In this document: one piece after another, positions 29,964 through 38,992 of the stretch
Position numbering within the stretch: the stretch's first letter is position 1
How the letters are laid out: every line of letters starts with the position of its first letter
Source: Nitrospira sp.
Lineage (GTDB): Bacteria > Nitrospirota > Nitrospiria > Nitrospirales > Nitrospiraceae
Direction of reading: 5' to 3'
NCBI GenBank assembly: GCA_023248215.1
Contig: JAHFEW010000001.1
Span: 1 to 64,000, forward strand
Length of the DNA: 64,000 bases
Notes under the pieces: generated by a model
Told to the model about the DNA's origin: nothing
The model's input: the letters and a program-made list of their open reading frames with translations, nothing else
Database searches by the model: none
Translations under genes and position numbers: made by a program

Positions 29964-30168
29964 CAGGCTGTTGAAAAAGCCCGCCAGCATCGTTCTCGCA
30001 TCGCTCAGAGGCTCACCGTACGGCACAGAGTACGATTCGCCTCTTCGCTTGCTGCGGCCTTGCTGGACGGCCTTTTTGAACAGCCTGCAGGCTATTCTGT
30101 TCCCGTGTGCGACTCCCTGCGGTTCTGTAGTTCAGGGGTGTGGGAGTAGTTTTTCAACAACCTGCTAG
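29960..30168 (+). repeat. Interspersed structured element, copy E2 (short type, complete L-M-R, CTAG both sides)
   Basis: CTAGCAGGCTGTTGAAAAAGCCCGCCAGC...GCTGGACGGCCTTTTTGAACAGCCTGCAGG...GTAGTTTTTCAACAACCTGCTAG. Confidence 0.9.
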
Positions 30169-30181
30169 GGACGACGGCACG

Positions 30182-31225
30182 ATGAATCTGCAGAATATCC
30201 TGGTCATCAAGTTGCGGCACATCGGCGACGTGCTTCTCTCGACACCTGTCTTGCGTGCGTTGCGAGAGGCCTTTCCCGACGCGCGACTGACCATGCTGGT
30301 CAACCGCGGGACGGAAGGGGTGCTTGCGCACAATCCGGATGTGAACGAAGTGTTGTGTGTCGAGAAGGGCACCTGGGAGGCCCAATTAAAGTTTGTGCGC
30401 ATGCTTCGACGGCGCGCGTTCGATTGCGTTATCGATCTGACTGACGGCGATCGATCGGCGGCCATCAGTCTGACGACGAGTGCGCCCGTCCGTGTGGGAT
30501 TCAATGCCGAACATCGCTGGCGAGGGTTGTTGTATAGCGCCGTGGCGAAACCGCGTCCGACGGACCGGCATCGAGTGGATTATGATCTCTGCGCCCTCCG
30601 GAACCTGGGCCTCGATCCGAAACCAGGCACTCCCGTCGTGCATGTGTCGCAGGCGGAGGAAGAGGTGGTGGAGACCTGGTTGCACGATGCCGGTCTGCTT
30701 TCATCGCGGAATTCTCCATTGTTGGTTTTGCTGCAGCCCGGGGCGCGATATTCACTGAAAATCTGGCCGCTTGAACGGTTCGCTGAATTGGCCGATCGTC
30801 TCGCCGACCGGTTTTCCTGTCGGATTCTCTTGGGCGGCGATCAACGGGAACGCGAGATCGCCGAGCAGATCGCCCGCAAGACGCGCTGTGCGCCCAAGGT
30901 GGTGGCGGGAAAATTTTCTCTGCTGCAATTTGCCTCGTTGGCAAAACGGTGCGCGTTGTTCGTCGGGAACGACGGCGGCGCCATGCACATCGCGGCGGCG
31001 ATGGGGACACCGGTGGTGGCGCTCTTCGGCCCGACCTATCCGCAGCGGTGGGGACCACGCGGTGGACCGGCGCAGGTGATCTACAAGGGCCTGGATTGTC
31101 GTGCCTGTTACCATCCGACCTGCTTGCGCGGCGACGACAGTTGCATGCAGCAAATCACTGTGGATGAAGTGTTTGAGGCGGCCAGCCGGATGCTGGAGCG
31201 CACGATTGCAGGGGCTGGGGCATGA
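30182..31225 (+). CDS. Glycosyltransferase family 9 (heptosyltransferase-like)
   Basis: NILVIKLRHIGDVLLSTPVLRALREAFPDARLTMLVNRGTEGVL...FVGNDGGAMHIAAAMGTPVVALFGPTYP. Confidence 0.9.
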   Translation: MNLQNILVIKLRHIGDVLLSTPVLRALREAFPDARLTMLVNRGTEGVLAHNPDVNEVLCVEKGTWEAQLKFVRMLRRRAFDCVIDLTDGDRSAAISLTTSAPVRVGFNAEHRWRGLLYSAVAKPRPTDRHRVDYDLCALRNLGLDPKPGTPVVHVSQAEEEVVETWLHDAGLLSSRNSPLLVLLQPGARYSLKIWPLERFAELADRLADRFSCRILLGGDQREREIAEQIARKTRCAPKVVAGKFSLLQFASLAKRCALFVGNDGGAMHIAAAMGTPVVALFGPTYPQRWGPRGGPAQVIYKGLDCRACYHPTCLRGDDSCMQQITVDEVFEAASRMLERTIAGAGA

Positions 31226-32121
31226 GCGACGAACTGGTGAGCGTGGTGATTCCTGTCTACAACGGTGCGCCGTTTGTCGCGAAGGCCGTGGCGAGTGTGC
31301 GGGCGCAGAAGCACCGCACGGTGGAAATACTGGTGGTCGACGATGGATCGACCGATGGGACGCAGGACGTCTTGAAGCGCCTCGAGCAGAGCGACGGAAT
31401 CCGATGGTTTCAGCGTAGCCATGGGGGGCCGGCGCGCTCTCGGAATTATGGCATCGAAGCAGCACAGGGACAATTCATTGCGCTGTTGGATTGTGACGAC
31501 CAGTGGTTGCCCGGAAAACTCGCCGCCCAGTTGGCGCTCATGCATCAACGGCCTGACGTGGGGCTGGTCCATACGGATTTCGAGGTGCGGTTTGAAGACG
31601 GGACCTTGGAAGAGCGCGTGTCGGCGCGGTCGAGCCGTGAGCCGATGGTCCAGGCGTTTGCCGGCGGCCACGTTGCCCTTCCCTCCACGCTCCTGATAAG
31701 GAAAACGGCACTGGACCAGGTCGGTGGCTTGGATCCGGAACTCTACGGGTCGGAGGATTCCGACCTGACCATCCGGCTGTTTCGGGTCACCGCCTTCGAG
31801 TGTATCGATCAGGTGCTGGTGCACAAACTGCAGCGGGGCCATGGTTATCGGGATATGGCCTTTGATGAACAGACGCATCGAGAGCGCGTGCTTGCCAGCC
31901 GGGATCGTTTTCTCATGCGCCTCGAAGGGTTTGCTCCGCTGACGGCGGCCCAACGGGCGGCATTGGATCGCGAATGGGCGAACTACTTTCTGTTGAAAGG
32001 CGCGGCGGCTGAGCGGGTAGGCCGGCGGAGCGAGGCACGGCGACAGTATCGGGAAGCGATTCGCAAGGCGCCGTTACGGATTCGATGTTATACTCGCTGG
32101 CTCCGTACCTTGAAGCCCTAA
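31222..32121 (+). CDS. Glycosyltransferase family 2
   Basis: VSVVIPVYNGAPFVAKAVASVRAQKHRTVEILVVDDGSTDGTQDVL; TAA stop is the edge of element E3. Confidence 0.9.
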   Translation: MSDELVSVVIPVYNGAPFVAKAVASVRAQKHRTVEILVVDDGSTDGTQDVLKRLEQSDGIRWFQRSHGGPARSRNYGIEAAQGQFIALLDCDDQWLPGKLAAQLALMHQRPDVGLVHTDFEVRFEDGTLEERVSARSSREPMVQAFAGGHVALPSTLLIRKTALDQVGGLDPELYGSEDSDLTIRLFRVTAFECIDQVLVHKLQRGHGYRDMAFDEQTHRERVLASRDRFLMRLEGFAPLTAAQRAALDREWANYFLLKGAAAERVGRRSEARRQYREAIRKAPLRIRCYTRWLRTLKP

Positions 32122-32327
32122 CAGGAGGCTGAAACAGTCCGCCGGCTTCGTGCTCGACACCTGTGAAGCGTGAAGCGTATCTCGTCAGAGACCGCGGCCG
32201 CGCTGCCCCGAGAGACGAACGACGTTTCACGAACGACGGGTGAAGGGGCCGCCTTTTTGAGCCTCCCGTGGCGTGTGGAACATCGAGTTCTTAGAGGCGC
32301 CGAAATAGTTTTTCCGCAGTCTGCTGT
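32118..32327 (+). repeat. Interspersed structured element, copy E3 (diverged loop, degenerate R)
   Basis: CTAACAGGAGGCTGAAACAGTCCGCCGGC...GGGGCCGCCTTTTTGAGCCTCCCG...ATAGTTTTTCCGCAGTCTGCTG. Confidence 0.75.
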
Positions 32328-32380
32328 CGGCTTCCGGCTTCAAGGCCCATGACCCCTGCGAGGACATCACGAAGAACGCT

Positions 32381-33421
32381 ATGGAAACCATCAACTGCGA
32401 AGTGTGCGGAGGGACGTCGGCCACGACGATCTTCAGTCAGTATGATCTCGCCCACCAGGTGACGGACGAGTTGTTTACGGTGGTTCGTTGTCAGGGCTGC
32501 CGCATGCTGTTCTTGAATCCACGCCCGACCCGTGACGAGATCGGCCGCTACTATCCTGCCACGTACTATCCCGATGCTGCGCCGCATGCGGCCAGTGATC
32601 TCCGGCGTGCCGCGAAGCGGTGGTCGGGGAAGGTTCGGCGATGGATCGCTCAGGATTTTTATGGCTATCCGGCGCCGGAACAGGCGCGCGGATGGCAATG
32701 GGCGCGGCGGCTTGTGCTCTGGCCTGAGTTTCTGTGGCGCTGTTGGCGCGGGCGTGGCCTTCTGCCCTGGGCCGGGAGAGGCCGTGCCCTGGATGTCGGC
32801 TGCGGCGCAGGCAACAATCTGTTGTCGTTGCAAGAGCAAGGTTGGGACGTGTCAGGGGTGGATGCGAGCGCCGTGGCGGTGGCGCGCGCGCGGGCTCGCT
32901 TCGGTGATCGGGTGCGCCTGGGTGATTTGGGCTCGATGGCCTATCCGGACCGGACTTTTGATACGGTGTTATTCAGCCATGTGCTGGAACATTTGCACGG
33001 CCCGCAGCCTCTGCTGAAAGAAGTGTGGCGTATTTTGGATTGGGACGGCCGGGTGGTGATTCTCTGCCCCAATGCCGGCAGTCTGGAAGCAAAGCTCTTC
33101 GGTCGATGGTGGTTTCCGTGGGAGTTGCCTCGTCATCTGTTTCACTATGAAAAGGCGACGCTCAGGCGGGTGCTAGAGGCGGCTGGGTTCCAGATCGAAT
33201 CGATCAGGACCGGTCTCGGCTCGCTGTATTTTATGGCGAGCCTGGATCGGCTGTGGGAGCAACGGTTGGGCCGAGCCCTGCCCTATCGCCGGCTCATTGA
33301 AAAGGTATTCGCCCGGCCCTTCTGTTTCTGCGTCGGGCATCTGGGCGGTGGGACTGAGCTGAAGGTCTATGCCAGAAAAGAGCGGAATACACTTGACGCG
33401 GCTAGACAAAGTACGATCTGA
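32381..33421 (+). CDS. Class I SAM-dependent methyltransferase with N-terminal zinc-finger-like motif
   Basis: CEVCGGTSATTIFSQYDLAHQVTDELFTVVRCQGCRMLFLNPRP...ALDVGCGAGNNLLSL...SHVLEHLHGPQPLLKEVWRIL. Confidence 0.9.
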   Translation: METINCEVCGGTSATTIFSQYDLAHQVTDELFTVVRCQGCRMLFLNPRPTRDEIGRYYPATYYPDAAPHAASDLRRAAKRWSGKVRRWIAQDFYGYPAPEQARGWQWARRLVLWPEFLWRCWRGRGLLPWAGRGRALDVGCGAGNNLLSLQEQGWDVSGVDASAVAVARARARFGDRVRLGDLGSMAYPDRTFDTVLFSHVLEHLHGPQPLLKEVWRILDWDGRVVILCPNAGSLEAKLFGRWWFPWELPRHLFHYEKATLRRVLEAAGFQIESIRTGLGSLYFMASLDRLWEQRLGRALPYRRLIEKVFARPFCFCVGHLGGGTELKVYARKERNTLDAARQSTI

Positions 33422-34277
33422 CGAGCCTAGACCATGTCTTGACGTTGAGCGGCTGGTGGCGCAGGGAGGATCGAAACGCGTCGCGTGCCTGCTCCCGCTC
33501 GTGAGTCCGCAGATGGTGCTTTCCCAGGTCTGCATAATAGACGGCCCAATCGCTCGATAGGGCGTCGGCTTCGGCGGTGCCCGAATGGCACGCGGCGGCG
33601 TGTTTTTCGAGGAATCGTCGGCGGCCCTCCAGCGCACGCCGGGAGGGAATACCCCGCGAGGCATTGTGTCCGTACAGGCGATGACGGTACAGCGGTTTCG
33701 GTAGATGGATGAACCGATCGGGTCCGTAGAGGCGGATGGCCAGGTCCATGTCTTCCCAAATCGAGAGCTGTGCGTCGTAGCCACCCACTGCGTCGAAACA
33801 TGCCTTGCGGAACAATGTGCCGGATGTCGCAACATCATGACCGCCTCGGAGTAACTGCGTAATGCTCCCGGTATGTTTCATGGCGGCATCGTATTCAAGA
33901 ATCTTGTTCTGCTCATCCACCTGGTACCCGTCACAATGGACGAGGGTCGCTCGCGTTGTGGGTTCGAGAATGCCGAGCGTCTCTTCCAGAAACGTGGGCT
34001 CCCATAGATCGTCCTGATCGAGAAACGCCAGGTAAGGGCCCTGGGCAAGGTTCGCGCCGGTATTCCGCGCCGCGGCTTGTCCGCCGTTCTGGCTGCGGCG
34101 CAGGTAGCGGACATGGGGGATCTTCCGCACCAGCCCGCCGGTGTCGTCGGTCGACGCATCGTCTACGACGATGATCTCATAGTCGGCATAGGTCTGCGCG
34201 AGCACAGATTGAATCGCCTGCTCCAGATATCTGGATGTACCGTTGTAGGCGGGAATGACGACGCTGACTTGTGTCAC
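33402..34277 (-). CDS. Glycosyltransferase family 2
   Basis: TQVSVVIPAYNGTSRYLEQAIQSVLAQTYADYEIIVVDDASTDDTGGLV...FLDQDDLWEPTFLEETL. Confidence 0.9.
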   Translation of the reverse strand: MTQVSVVIPAYNGTSRYLEQAIQSVLAQTYADYEIIVVDDASTDDTGGLVRKIPHVRYLRRSQNGGQAAARNTGANLAQGPYLAFLDQDDLWEPTFLEETLGILEPTTRATLVHCDGYQVDEQNKILEYDAAMKHTGSITQLLRGGHDVATSGTLFRKACFDAVGGYDAQLSIWEDMDLAIRLYGPDRFIHLPKPLYRHRLYGHNASRGIPSRRALEGRRRFLEKHAAACHSGTAEADALSSDWAVYYADLGKHHLRTHEREQARDAFRSSLRHQPLNVKTWSRLVRSYFV

Positions 34278-34360
34278 CGTGATGATTTCCTTGGCAGTCT
34301 ATGTTGACACGCGAGAATTCCCATGGCCCACATCGAGTGGCACAACAGGAGAATACCCCC

Positions 34361-34600
34361 GCAGGATGCTCAAAAAGGCCGTCCAGCAAGGCCGCAGCGA
34401 GGTGCGCGACGCGATGAATAAAGAGCGTCACGTTTGCGCACGCCGACGAAGTGGTGAGCCGGCAGTGTCTTGGGCCGAGGCGTCACGTTCTTACCCGCCC
34501 ACCCTGAGCCTGCCGGGACAGGCTCTTCTCCCATGGGGGTACGTGGAGCCTCTGAGAGAAGCGAGAACGCTGCTGGCGGACTTTTTCAGCATCCTGTTAA
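34361..34600 (-). repeat. Interspersed structured element, copy E4 (long-loop type, minus orientation, R not identified)
   Basis: Minus strand TTAACAGGATGCTGAAAAAGTCCGCCAGC...GAGCCTGTCCCGGCAGGCTC...GTGCGCAAACGTGACGC...GCGTCGCGCAC...GGCCTTTTTGAGCATCCTG. Confidence 0.85.
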
Positions 34601-34846
34601 AGCGCTCAATCGGTAACACAGGTATGCGGTTCAGTCAACACGTCCGGTTGCTCAGCCAGCTTGAAAGCGTTCCTGTCGATCTCCTCGCCCGCCTTGACTT
34701 GCCGGATGCGCTGTGGTTCCATCGCTTCGAATCCTGTGCGCCAGATTGTTCGTGATATCGTACCATCCAACAGTTCGTAGCCCTGTCCGGGCGGGGCAAG
34801 TGAGCACTCGGGATTCCGCCGCCGTGGTGCATTCCAGCGCAACATT

Positions 34847-35929
34847 GTGAAGATCGTTATCGCCGCGTGGCATCTCAAGAATCCCAACGTCGGGCTCGGG
34901 CGGTATGCTCGGGAATTGATCGATGCCTTGGGGCGCCTCGATCGCACGAATCAGTATGAGATTCTGCTTCCCTGCGCGGAGCATCCGTTCACCGCACAGC
35001 CGAATATGCGGTATCGCGTGGTCCGGTTTCCGCTGTTCCGCCGGCGTGTCTGGGAGCAGGTTGCGCCGCTGTTGGTCGGTCCCTACGACGTGCTGCATTT
35101 TCCTTACGATTCTTGCGTGGCCTGGAAGCGTGGGAAGTTTGTCACGACCATCCACGACGTCAAGCCGTTGCTGTTCCCGGAGCTCCGCGCCCATACGAAC
35201 ATGAACCGTCGAATCGAGCAGTGGGTGGTCGGGGATCGATGGAAGACGATCGACCATGTGATCACCATCTCCGAGCATTCGCGGCAGGATCTCCTTCGGC
35301 ATGTGCCGCTCCGTTCCGACCAGGTGACGGTGACTCCACTCGGCCTCGACGCCGAGCGGTTTCGGCCCGGCGATGGTTGCCGGGAAGGAAGACCCTACGT
35401 GTTCTGCGTCGCCGGGTCCGATCCGACCAAGAACGTCGGCTGTCTTGTCGAAGCATTTGCAAAGTTGCCCGAGACGCTTCGCGGTCGGTTCGATCTCCTA
35501 CTGGCCGGAGATGTGTGCAAACGAGTAGACATTCGAACGGCCATCGATCGCCTGGGCATCGGCGCACAGACCAAGCTGGTCGGAGTGGTGTCCGACGCGG
35601 AGTTGGTCGCCTATTACCAGCAGGCCACAGTGTTTGTCTTTCCTTCGCTGTATGAAGGGTTCGGTCTCCCCGTGTTAGAGGCGATGGGGTGCGGTTGCCC
35701 GGTGATCTGTTCGAACGCGTCCTCGTTGCCCGAGGTCGCTGGCGACGCCGCCTTGCTGATCGATCCGCGCCAGAGCGAGCAGTTGGCAGGAGAACTGGCT
35801 CGCCTGCTCGAGTCTCAGTCTCTGCAGGCCACGCTGAGGGGGCGCGGGTTGGCCAGAGCGAAAGAGTTTGCGTGGGATCGAACAGCAAGGCAAACGATGG
35901 CTGCCTACGAGCGGACCGTTGGACAGTGA
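34847..35929 (+). CDS. Glycosyltransferase family 4
   Basis: KIVIAAWHLKNPNVGLGRYARELIDALGRLDRTNQYEILLP...FVFPSLYEGFGLPVLEAMGCGCPVICSNASSLPEVAGDAALLIDP. Confidence 0.9.
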   Translation: MKIVIAAWHLKNPNVGLGRYARELIDALGRLDRTNQYEILLPCAEHPFTAQPNMRYRVVRFPLFRRRVWEQVAPLLVGPYDVLHFPYDSCVAWKRGKFVTTIHDVKPLLFPELRAHTNMNRRIEQWVVGDRWKTIDHVITISEHSRQDLLRHVPLRSDQVTVTPLGLDAERFRPGDGCREGRPYVFCVAGSDPTKNVGCLVEAFAKLPETLRGRFDLLLAGDVCKRVDIRTAIDRLGIGAQTKLVGVVSDAELVAYYQQATVFVFPSLYEGFGLPVLEAMGCGCPVICSNASSLPEVAGDAALLIDPRQSEQLAGELARLLESQSLQATLRGRGLARAKEFAWDRTARQTMAAYERTVGQ

Positions 35930-35950
35930 GGCAGGAGTCGGCGAGATGAA

Positions 35951-35976
35951 ATCACACCGCCTGCAGACGGTGTGAT
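35951..35976. other. Perfect 9-bp-stem hairpin (ATCACACCG / CGGTGTGAT), 8-nt loop
   Basis: Read directly ~20 bp after the glycosyltransferase stop; no U-tract follows. Confidence 0.7.
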
Positions 35977-36114
35977 GGATGCCGCGGGGTCGGTACGGTG
36001 ATCGAGAGACGGATGATCGCCCACACTCCAGCCATATCATCGAATTTTCTGGTCTGGAGCCCCGACGAAACGCTATGATCCTATCGATGGTTGGTCGGTC
36101 CTGAATATCGTGTA

Positions 36115-36323
36115 CTAGCAGGCTGCGGAAAAACTCGATTGTTGCGTAATACGCCGCGATCAGCTCACGTGCCGTGTCGGTGTCAGAATAGCCCGCAGGA
36201 TGCGCAAAAAGGCCGTCCAGCAAGGCCGCAGCGAGCGAAGAGGCGAATCGTACTCTCTGCCGTACGTTGAGCGTCTGAGCGATGCGAGAACGCCGCTGGC
36301 GGACTTTTTCCGCATCCTGCTAG
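36115..36323 (-). repeat. Interspersed structured element, copy E5 (short type, complete L-M-R, CTAG both sides, minus orientation)
   Basis: Minus strand CTAGCAGGATGCGGAAAAAGTCCGCCAGC...GGACGGCCTTTTTGCGCATCCTGCGGG...GAGTTTTTCCGCAGCCTGCTAG. Confidence 0.9.
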
Positions 36324-36374
36324 AAGATGAGATGCTCGTCTGATCCGATTATTTTGTTACCTTGGGGGTGATGG

Positions 36375-37109
36375 ATGAAGGGTGTCGTGCTTGCCGGAGG
36401 TCTCGGGTCTCGATTGTTGCCTCTCACCAAAGTGACGAACAAGCATCTCCTGCCGGTATACGACAAGCCGATGATCTACTACCCCATCCAGACGCTCGTG
36501 AACGCCGGTATCACTGAGGTCATGCTGGTGACGGGCGGCAACAGTGCCGGCGACTTTCTGCGATTGTTGGGGAATGGCAGGGACTTCGGGCTGAAGCATC
36601 TCAGCTATACCTACCAGCAGGGGGAGGGGGGCATTGCCGATGCGCTGCGATTGGCGGAGCATTTTGCGGACCAGGGGCCGATCTGCGTCGTGTTAGGAGA
36701 CAATCTGATCGAGGGCAATATCGCCAGGGCGGCCGAGGCCTTCCGCGCGCAAAAGACCGGCGCCAAGATTCTGCTCAAGGAAGTGAAAGATCCTCAGCGG
36801 TTCGGTGTGCCGCATCTCGAGGGTGATCGGGTGCTGAGCATCGAAGAGAAGCCGGCGCATCCACGCTCGTCTTATGCGGTGACGGGGATCTATTTCTACG
36901 ATGCCCGCGTCTTCGAGATTACCCGGACGCTCCGGCCTTCCGGGCGTGGCGAGTTGGAAATTACCGACGTCAACAATGCCTATATTGCATCAGGCGCGTT
37001 GACATGGAATGTGCTTGATGGCTGGTGGACGGATGCCGGTACGATCGAATCGCTACTCGCAGCCAACCAACTGGTGGCGCAGACCGGGGCGAACAGGATG
37101 GAGTTTTAA
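36375..37109 (+). CDS. rfbA: Glucose-1-phosphate thymidylyltransferase-like nucleotidyltransferase (short form)
   Basis: MKGVVLAGGLGSRLLPLTKVTNKHLLPVYDKPMIYYPIQTLVNAGITEVMLVTGG. Confidence 0.88.
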   Translation: MKGVVLAGGLGSRLLPLTKVTNKHLLPVYDKPMIYYPIQTLVNAGITEVMLVTGGNSAGDFLRLLGNGRDFGLKHLSYTYQQGEGGIADALRLAEHFADQGPICVVLGDNLIEGNIARAAEAFRAQKTGAKILLKEVKDPQRFGVPHLEGDRVLSIEEKPAHPRSSYAVTGIYFYDARVFEITRTLRPSGRGELEITDVNNAYIASGALTWNVLDGWWTDAGTIESLLAANQLVAQTGANRMEF

Positions 37110-38137
37110 TGCGTATTCTCGTCACGGGCGGCGCGGGCTTTATCGGTTCGCATTTGGTGCGTCGATTGATCGAGGGGGGCCGCCATTCGGTCGTGAATCT
37201 CGATGCGCTCAAGTATTCCGGCAATCTGGAGAATCTCAAGGACCTGGCCGGTCATCCGCAATACAGCTTCGTGCATGCCGATATCTGTGATCAGAAAGTG
37301 GTACATGCGATTCTGCAGGAGCACCGGATCGAAGGCATCATCAATTGTGCGGCGGAAACCCACGTCGACCGCTCGATCCTCGATCCAGGGGCGTTTGCCC
37401 GCACGGATGTGGTGGGCACCGGTCTGCTGCTGGAGGAGGCGCGCCAGGCCGGTATCCGGCGTTTCCTGCAAGTCAGCACCGACGAGGTGTACGGTAGTGT
37501 CGAGCAGGGGAGTTCCACAGAGGAAGACCGGCTGGAGCCGCGGAGTCCCTATTCGGCAAGCAAGGCCGGCGGGGATCTGCTGGTGTTAAGCTATTGGACG
37601 ACCTATCGATTCCCGGTTCTGGTCACGCGCGGCAGCAATACCTATGGGCCGAACCAATATCCCGAGAAATTCATTCCCCTGTTTGTCACGAACGCGATCG
37701 ACGGAGAGCCGCTCCCCCTGTATGGCGACGGCAAGAATTGCCGGGACTGGCTCTCGGTCTACGATCATGCGGCCGGCATCGAGCATGTGTTCGACCAGGG
37801 TCAACCAGGGACCGTCTACAATGTCGGCGGCGGGAACGAACGCGAGAATCTGACGGTGGCTGAACATATCGTTGCGGCGCTGGGCCAACCTCGCTCTCTC
37901 ATCCGGTTGGTGCAGGACCGTCCGGGGCATGACCGCCGATATTCGATCGATTGCAGCCGGCTGCGTGCCTTGGGATGGACGCCGCAGGTGCCGTTCGAGG
38001 AGGGATTGAAGCAGACCGTCGAATGGTATCGCACGCATGAGAACTGGTGGCGGACGATCAAGTCCGGAGAGTTTAAGGAGTACTATCAGCAGCAGTATGC
38101 GAAGCGGTTGCAGAAGGGGACGGCGTGCGGATCGTAA
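37109..38137 (+). CDS. rfbB: dTDP-glucose 4,6-dehydratase
   Basis: MRILVTGGAGFIGSHLVRRLIEGG...STDEVYGSVEQGSSTEEDRLEPRSPYSASKAGGDLLV...RGSNTYGPNQYPEKFIPLF. Confidence 0.93.
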   Translation: MRILVTGGAGFIGSHLVRRLIEGGRHSVVNLDALKYSGNLENLKDLAGHPQYSFVHADICDQKVVHAILQEHRIEGIINCAAETHVDRSILDPGAFARTDVVGTGLLLEEARQAGIRRFLQVSTDEVYGSVEQGSSTEEDRLEPRSPYSASKAGGDLLVLSYWTTYRFPVLVTRGSNTYGPNQYPEKFIPLFVTNAIDGEPLPLYGDGKNCRDWLSVYDHAAGIEHVFDQGQPGTVYNVGGGNERENLTVAEHIVAALGQPRSLIRLVQDRPGHDRRYSIDCSRLRALGWTPQVPFEEGLKQTVEWYRTHENWWRTIKSGEFKEYYQQQYAKRLQKGTACGS

Positions 38138-38976
38138 TCACCGGCGCGCAGGGACAGCTGGGGACAGACCTCCGGCACACGTTGCGGGGGCATCAGCTGA
38201 CGGCGCTCGATCTCCCGACCTTCGATCTCATGAAGCCCGACTGCGCGCAGGCGATCGTCGAGGCGGCGCCCGAGGTTGTGATTCACGCGGGTGCTCACAC
38301 GGATGTGGATGGGGCAGAACGCAACCCCGGTCTAGCCATGGCTGTGAATGCCGACGGGACTGAGCGGGTGGCCCGCGCGGCCGCCAAGACTGGGGCCAGG
38401 ATGATTTATATTTCTACGGATTATGTCTTCGACGGCCGAGGGACTCGCCCCTATGTCGAAACCGATCCGACCAATCCCGTCAATGCCTATGGTGAGTCGA
38501 AACGGGCGGGTGAACAGCGGGCGCTGGCCTGCTGCGACAATACATTGGTGGTGCGCACCGCCTGGCTTTACGGACGGCAGGGTAAGAATTTCGTTAAGAC
38601 CATGCTGCAGCTTGCGGCCGAACGACCCTGCTTGAAAGTTGTGGCCGATCAACGTGGTTGTCCGACCTTCGCTGAAGACCTTGCCGGTATGATTGGCAAT
38701 CTTGTGGCGCATCCGGCGCAGGGTATTCTGCATGTGACGAACGAGGGCCACTGTACCTGGCACGAGTTTGCCACAGAAATTGTCAGGTTATCCGGGCATC
38801 GAGTTCCCGTCGAGCCCATCACGACGGCAGACATGCCCAGACCGGCGAAGCGACCGGCCTACTCCGTTCTGTCAGCAGACCGTCTCCATCATCTGGGGTT
38901 CAGTATGCCGTCTTGGCAGGATGGGTTGCAGCGATTCGTGAAGGCTCTGTCGTCGGCAGCTTCCGCTGTTGGGTGA
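38125..38976 (+). CDS. rfbD: dTDP-4-dehydrorhamnose reductase
   Basis: MRIVITGAQGQLGTDLRHTL...VVIHAGAHTDVDGAERNPGLAMAVNADGTERVARAA...YISTDYVFDGRGTRPY. Confidence 0.92.
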   Translation: MRIVITGAQGQLGTDLRHTLRGHQLTALDLPTFDLMKPDCAQAIVEAAPEVVIHAGAHTDVDGAERNPGLAMAVNADGTERVARAAAKTGARMIYISTDYVFDGRGTRPYVETDPTNPVNAYGESKRAGEQRALACCDNTLVVRTAWLYGRQGKNFVKTMLQLAAERPCLKVVADQRGCPTFAEDLAGMIGNLVAHPAQGILHVTNEGHCTWHEFATEIVRLSGHRVPVEPITTADMPRPAKRPAYSVLSADRLHHLGFSMPSWQDGLQRFVKALSSAASAVG

Positions 38977-38992
38977 TAACGAAGGCCTGTTC

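Noticed and set aside
29960-30168. Integron attC interpretation of the palindromic elements
   Set aside because: No attC core motifs (RYYYAAC/GTTRRRY) recognised and no integrase in the window; YTAR flanks fit transposition better.
29960-30168. Simple intrinsic terminators
   Set aside because: The T5 runs lie within paired arms, length and tripartite layout exceed a terminator, and downstream genes look like continuing operon members; termination or attenuation remains possible but is not shown.
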